From NCBI GenBank assembly GCA_043228905.1, contig JBHGNT010000011.1:12152001-12216000 (forward strand): a stretch of DNA of 64,000 nt, written 5' to 3'. Below the pieces are notes generated by a model. The model saw only the letters and a program-made list of their open reading frames with translations, was not told where the DNA came from and did not search any database. The stretch is from Azolla caroliniana. Taxonomy: Eukaryota > Polypodiophyta. Both the position numbers and the translations under genes were made by a program. Positions 60,145 through 64,000 of the stretch are shown one piece after another (within the stretch, counting starts at the first letter, position 1; the number at the start of each line of letters is the position of its first letter).

Positions 60145-60368
60145 ATGAAGAAAGAAAGAAAGAAAGAAAGATGTATTAACGTCTTCTAAGGCCAAATTTG
60201 GCCCATGAGACAATTGGTTTACAACAATAGAGTATTTATCCAATCATCATAACTAAAAATAAAATTAAGTAAAAAAAAAATAGAACTTAAACTAAAAGAG
60301 TTCTAGTAGTGTACAATATGTAGTATACTCGAAAGTGACTATACACTAAGCCTAAAAGAGAGATATGG
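60145..60368. repeat. dispersed repeat with GGCCAAATTTGGCC
   Basis: A GAAA run (about 60150-60170), then the 14-bp palindrome GGCCAAATTTGGCC (60190-60203), then CCATGAGACAATTG, as in 29612-29640 and 41757-41785. A related sequence lies near 21020 in reverse orientation. It forms the 3' flank of the next gene on the minus strand. Confidence 0.6.
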
Positions 60369-60371
60369 CAT

Positions 60372-61514
60372 TCATTTAAGGGGGAGTCTTGACCAAGTAC
60401 GGAAATCCGATCCATTGCTAACTGCGACCCCGATCCCAGAATCACCAATCACATTGTCTTCATTCTTACTCAAACCCAAATAATACATCCTCAACGATTG
60501 GTCAGGCATGACCACCACATAAGGAGTTCCAACCACATAATTATCCCACACATCTTCACCTTTCCTGGGCTTCAAGATTGGTCCACCAGGCTCAGGTCCA
60601 CACTGATCATCCCTTGTCCATACTATACCATCATTAGATTTAGCAAGACCAATACAGAAATCAAACTTGAAGTTGGAACCTTCATAGAACATCAAATATT
60701 GCCCATTGTATCGGATGATGTGGCGAACGGAGACGCCACCTTCATCCCACGCACCAGGCTTGCCACGCGAAAGCACCCTTCCTTGCTTAACCCAACTCAT
60801 ACCATCATGTGAGATTGCTAGGCCAGTGGAGAAGAACCCACCCGATTCTCGAGCGTGGTAACTCATGATCCACTTATCATCATACAGATTCATATTTGTG
60901 TTGGGTTTCGGATTGGGATTGGGCATGAGAATCCGAGGCCACGAGATGGCATTCTCATCCCATGAGTTTTTCTCACCGACGCCGAGGATGGGCCCTTTCG
61001 AGGCACGCTCGAAATGGATGCCATCCGCAGACACGGCTACACCGGTCTGGAGCCTGACTCCTCTGGCTACGCCAGGTAATCCGGCGAGAGGTAGCTCATC
61101 GAAGCTACCCCCGAAGTAGTACAAGTGCCACTTCTTGGAGATCTGATCAAACACAACATCACCAACGCCAATGTGGACACAATCAAAAGCAGACACATCA
61201 TCCGACGGATCGAGGATCGAGCCATGGTCGGATCGAGCGAATGAGAAGCCACCATCTGTACTTGTGGCCACACCGATGCGTCCAGTAGGTAGTGTAGGGT
61301 TGAAAGGTGGGACTCCCATGTTCCACATGTCTGTGCCTCTACCATAGTAATACATGTTCCATGCGTTGTGGTCACTGGAGAGAGGGTTTTGTTGTATTAC
61401 AACAGGGCCAGCGAACTTCTTCTTGTCCCAAGCAGTGGAAGATGGATCTGCAGGGCCTAATACCCTGCTTGAGCTCCATGACAGGGAGCATGGTAATGAT
61501 GATGACGATGCCAT
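60372..61514 (-). CDS. five-bladed beta-propeller protein, GH43/arabinanase-levansucrase-invertase-like
   Basis: A single exon of 380 codons from ATG 61512-61514; codons further upstream in frame lack an ATG before a stop. Repeated blade signatures are visible: NMYYYGRGTDMW, HLYYFGGSFDEL, KWIMSYHARESGG, YLMFYEGSNFKFD and LRMYYLGLSKNED. Each is followed by GVAVS/GLAKS-type strands with SxDGxxF/W. This pattern is that of the GH43/GH32/GH130-like propeller clan. Acidic residues are present in the blades, but I cannot assign a catalytic triad or substrate. The N terminus MASSSSLPCSLSWSSS is Ser-rich and could be a plastid transit peptide; no clear signal peptide is present. Confidence 0.85.
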   Translation of the reverse strand: MASSSSLPCSLSWSSSRVLGPADPSSTAWDKKKFAGPVVIQQNPLSSDHNAWNMYYYGRGTDMWNMGVPPFNPTLPTGRIGVATSTDGGFSFARSDHGSILDPSDDVSAFDCVHIGVGDVVFDQISKKWHLYYFGGSFDELPLAGLPGVARGVRLQTGVAVSADGIHFERASKGPILGVGEKNSWDENAISWPRILMPNPNPKPNTNMNLYDDKWIMSYHARESGGFFSTGLAISHDGMSWVKQGRVLSRGKPGAWDEGGVSVRHIIRYNGQYLMFYEGSNFKFDFCIGLAKSNDGIVWTRDDQCGPEPGGPILKPRKGEDVWDNYVVGTPYVVVMPDQSLRMYYLGLSKNEDNVIGDSGIGVAVSNGSDFRTWSRLPLK

Positions 61515-61995
61515 AACGTCCTTTCCTTGAAGATATTTCTTCACATGATGCCCTAAGCTTATCTATCTGTCTGCAGGGAATTTATTTATTTAGTGCCCCT
61601 GAACTTTTCTTTATTTCCCCAAATACCCTTATCCTTAGCAGCATTAGATGAAGGGAACTCTTTTATTAATAGCCCTTTCCTTTGGTCAACCCTGACAAAA
61701 TGAGAGAGGACAAATTTAACTGTATTATCGCCCAAATAGCCAAAACAATCGAGAAAAAAGGGTAAGAACAATTGCCCCATATGATTGATTACATGTACAA
61801 ATTATAAGTGCATGTACGTTTGTAGTTATATGTGCATATTCATGGTTTTGGCCAATTTCAAAAAGTGCAATTAAAATCCCATAAATTTTGAAACAATAAG
61901 AAAAGTGTGTCTTCACCTACCAATGTGTGACATGGGACACTTGCAAGAATTTACAAAAGGGTAAGAACAATTGCCCCATGGGACACCTACCAATT
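61515..61995. other. spacer between the two minus-strand genes
   Basis: Contains the upstream region of the propeller gene (TAAATAAATAAA near 61585, minus strand, is a possible TATA region). It also contains two copies of AAGGGTAAGAACAATTGCCC (about 61757 and 61958). No gene seen. Confidence 0.5.
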
Positions 61996-62086
61996 GTAAG
62001 GAATCATGTATATAGATATTTGACATGCTTACTAATCTATCTACACATATGTAAGGAATCATGTATATAGATATTTGACATACTTA
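61996..62086. repeat. tandem duplication, 55-bp period
   Basis: GTAAGGAATCATGTATATAG and the following ATATTTGACAT occur at 61996 and 62051. The stop codon of the PPR gene (62037-62039) lies between the two copies. Confidence 0.9.
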
Positions 62087-64000
62087 CATAAGCCGCAGTA
62101 TCCATTACATCTTCTAGGATTGCATGTTCAAAGGCATGCCTAGCAAGCTCCATGTTTCCCCATTTTTGGCAAGCTCCCAAAACTGAATGCCAAATTATAG
62201 AACTAGGCCTGAATGGCATTTTAGTGACAACTGCTAAAGCCATCTCAATGCAGCCTGCTCGGCCAAGAAGATCTATGATACAAGTGAAATGCTCAGGAAC
62301 TGCTATCGAACAAGAATCATTGATTATGAAGGCAAAATACACTTTACCCCACTCAAGTAAACCCTCATGACTACACACATTGAGAATGCTAACAAATGTA
62401 ATCATGTTCGGCGATACACCTTCTGCTACCATTCTACGAAATATGTCAAACACATATTTGCTTTGTCCAGTTTGTGAGTAACCTCCAATTAGAGCATTCC
62501 ATGATATTAGATCTTGGACTTCAGCTTTATCAAATATTTCTTGTGCGTCTAGAAGTAAACCACATTTGGCATACATATCAAGCAAGGTATTTGTGCCAAT
62601 AAGTTCATTATCCAACCCTTTCTTCACAATTGCGACGTGCATTTCCCTACCCTTGACACTGGCTCCAACAATTCCACATGCTCGTAAGCCACACACAAAG
62701 GTTACAGTACCTAATATGATGTTTTCTCGTTCCATTAGTTCAAAACAATTGAGAGCTTCCTCACAATATCCATACTCTACATATCCTACAATAAGCATAG
62801 TCCATGTAACCACATCTCGGGCCGGAATCTTATCGAACGTTGTTTCTGCTATAGCAAGTAAACCACATTTAATATACATATCGACTACTGTGTTCCCAAC
62901 TATAGTTTCTATCTCTAACCCTTTCTTTACAATCTCTATATATACCTCATGGCCTTTCTCTATAGCTCCTATGCTTCCACACGCTTTTAAGCAGCAAGAG
63001 AGCGTGACCATATCAGGAGTCAAATCATCCTCATTGTCATGCATTCTTTCATAGCAGTTAATGGCTTCTTGGCTTTTACTAGCTTCAGCATATCCTGAGA
63101 TCAATGTGTTCCATGATATTATTGTTCGAAACTGAAACTTATCGAAGACATCTCGAGCTTCAAATAACAACCCATGTTTTACATACATATCAACCAATGC
63201 ATTGCCGAGAAGAACCGGTGTTTCCAGCCCTTTTTTCACTATTTCTGAGTGTATATCATACCCTTTCTGTATGGCTGGAATGCTCAAACAAACTTTTAGA
63301 ATACTAGTAAATGTGGCACAACTTGGCGAAACACCGTCTAATTGCATTTGTTCAAAACAATCCAGCGCATGCATCGAATCACCATATTCATAATAACCAG
63401 CAATCATCACAGTCCATGAAACTACATCTTGCTCTTGAATCCTATCAAAAACTTTCAAAGATTCTTCAAGAAAACCAAATTTAGAGTACATTTCAAGCAA
63501 TGCATTGCCAATAAGCACATTGCTTTCCAATCCCCTTTCAATAACCTCTCCATGTATTTTCCTTCCACTTTCGGCACAACAGTGGTTGTAGCAAGCTCTC
63601 AAGATACACACTAGTGTCATTGTACCTGGAGAGATACTCTCACGTTTCATTTGTTCGAAACAACGAAATGTTTCTTCAATTTCTCTTTGATCACTATAGC
63701 CTGATATTAGCGCCATCCACAATGCTTCATCTCGAACATAAAGCTTGTCAAAAACATCTTTCGCATCCAAAAGGTGACCACATTTCACATACATATCAAC
63801 AAGGGTGCTCCCCCCCACAAAGGTTTCTGTTTCCAGTGCACCTATTTGAACGATGTTTACATGCATCTCTCGGCCTTTGTCTATGGCCTTTATGCTGCCA
63901 CAAGCTTTCAAAATGATGCTGGTAGTGATTGCACCTTGTGAGATACCTTCACATTGCATTTGTTCACTGTAACCTAATACTTCTTCAATATGCCCATTCT
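62037..64000 (-). CDS. PLS-class pentatricopeptide repeat protein, 5'-partial
   Basis: The frame is open from the right edge (NGHIEEVLGYSEQMQCEG precedes the first Met inside the window), so the N terminus lies outside. At least 650 residues show alternating P, L and S motifs, for example SIILKACGSIKAIDKGREMH, GGSTLVDMYVKCGHLLDAKD and DVVSWTVMIAGYYEYGDSMH. The C terminus has E-like motifs (CIIDLLGRAGCIEMA, SIIWHSVLGACQKWGN, AAYVSMSNIYI) but ends without an E+ or DYW domain. PLS-class PPRs bind organellar transcripts and usually guide C-to-U editing, needing a DYW domain in trans if they lack one. The repeat wording is strongly fern-like, in my recollection. Confidence 0.9.
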   Translation of the reverse strand, partial: NGHIEEVLGYSEQMQCEGISQGAITTSIILKACGSIKAIDKGREMHVNIVQIGALETETFVGGSTLVDMYVKCGHLLDAKDVFDKLYVRDEALWMALISGYSDQREIEETFRCFEQMKRESISPGTMTLVCILRACYNHCCAESGRKIHGEVIERGLESNVLIGNALLEMYSKFGFLEESLKVFDRIQEQDVVSWTVMIAGYYEYGDSMHALDCFEQMQLDGVSPSCATFTSILKVCLSIPAIQKGYDIHSEIVKKGLETPVLLGNALVDMYVKHGLLFEARDVFDKFQFRTIISWNTLISGYAEASKSQEAINCYERMHDNEDDLTPDMVTLSCCLKACGSIGAIEKGHEVYIEIVKKGLEIETIVGNTVVDMYIKCGLLAIAETTFDKIPARDVVTWTMLIVGYVEYGYCEEALNCFELMERENIILGTVTFVCGLRACGIVGASVKGREMHVAIVKKGLDNELIGTNTLLDMYAKCGLLLDAQEIFDKAEVQDLISWNALIGGYSQTGQSKYVFDIFRRMVAEGVSPNMITFVSILNVCSHEGLLEWGKVYFAFIINDSCSIAVPEHFTCIIDLLGRAGCIEMALAVVTKMPFRPSSIIWHSVLGACQKWGNMELARHAFEHAILEDVMDTAAYVSMSNIYIHDSLHMCR

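Noticed and set aside
60372-61544. Longer propeller protein starting at 61544
   Set aside because: That codon is GTG. The first in-frame ATG is 61512-61514, and no ATG precedes it before a stop.

Overview
This is nuclear DNA of a vascular plant. The evidence is intron-containing plant-type genes, LTR retrotransposons with plant-type primer sites and lineages, a MULE with a Ulp1 protease gene, hAT MITEs, and degenerate plastid DNA inserted into a nuclear repeat. I lean towards a fern. The PLS-type PPR protein has fern-like repeat wording, the chromovirus Gag resembles Tcn1-type elements known from non-flowering plants, and the captured atpH starts with ACG, as plastid genes with C-to-U edited start codons do. 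That placement is an inference, not a proof.

Layout. 1-12.6 kb: two decayed LINEs on the minus strand. The first is split by a chromovirus (1269-6543, TSD TATAT). 8.5-8.8 kb: two tRNA-derived SINE heads in opposite orientations, bounded by CT microsatellites. 12.7-22.1 kb: gene-poor DNA with a solo LTR (TSD GAAAT) inside a 103-bp tandem repeat, two hAT-type MITEs with near-perfect 8-bp TSDs, and microsatellites. 22.1-26.1 kb: a four-exon gene for a Ser-rich protein with a catalytically degenerate kinase domain. 26-29 kb: no gene seen.

29.2-47 kb: a duplicated block. A non-autonomous LTR element (LARD-like, LTR ends TGTCACG/CGTGACA) is present twice. The left copy is split by a Copia element (31672-37295, minus orientation, TSD AGTGA). 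The right copy is split by a 1.6-kb mosaic of plastid gene pieces (atpH, atpF, petA fused to rbcL). Fragments of a MULE right end follow each copy.

47.1-53.2 kb: an almost complete MULE with 159-bp terminal inverted repeats, a 9-bp TSD, repeated GTTGGGCGACC-type motifs near its ends, a spliced Ulp1-like (C48) protease gene with one frameshift, and the C-terminal remnant of a transposase with SWIM and zinc-ribbon motifs.

53.4-64 kb: the host gene cluster. It holds RRP45/EXOSC9 (exosome subunit; nine exons, with two consecutive GC-AG introns in my model), an intronless five-bladed beta-propeller protein of the GH43/arabinanase-like type (minus strand), and a PLS-class PPR gene (minus strand) running off the right edge. 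These are unrelated housekeeping or organelle-biogenesis genes and do not form a cooperating system. The rest of the window is a record of nested insertions.
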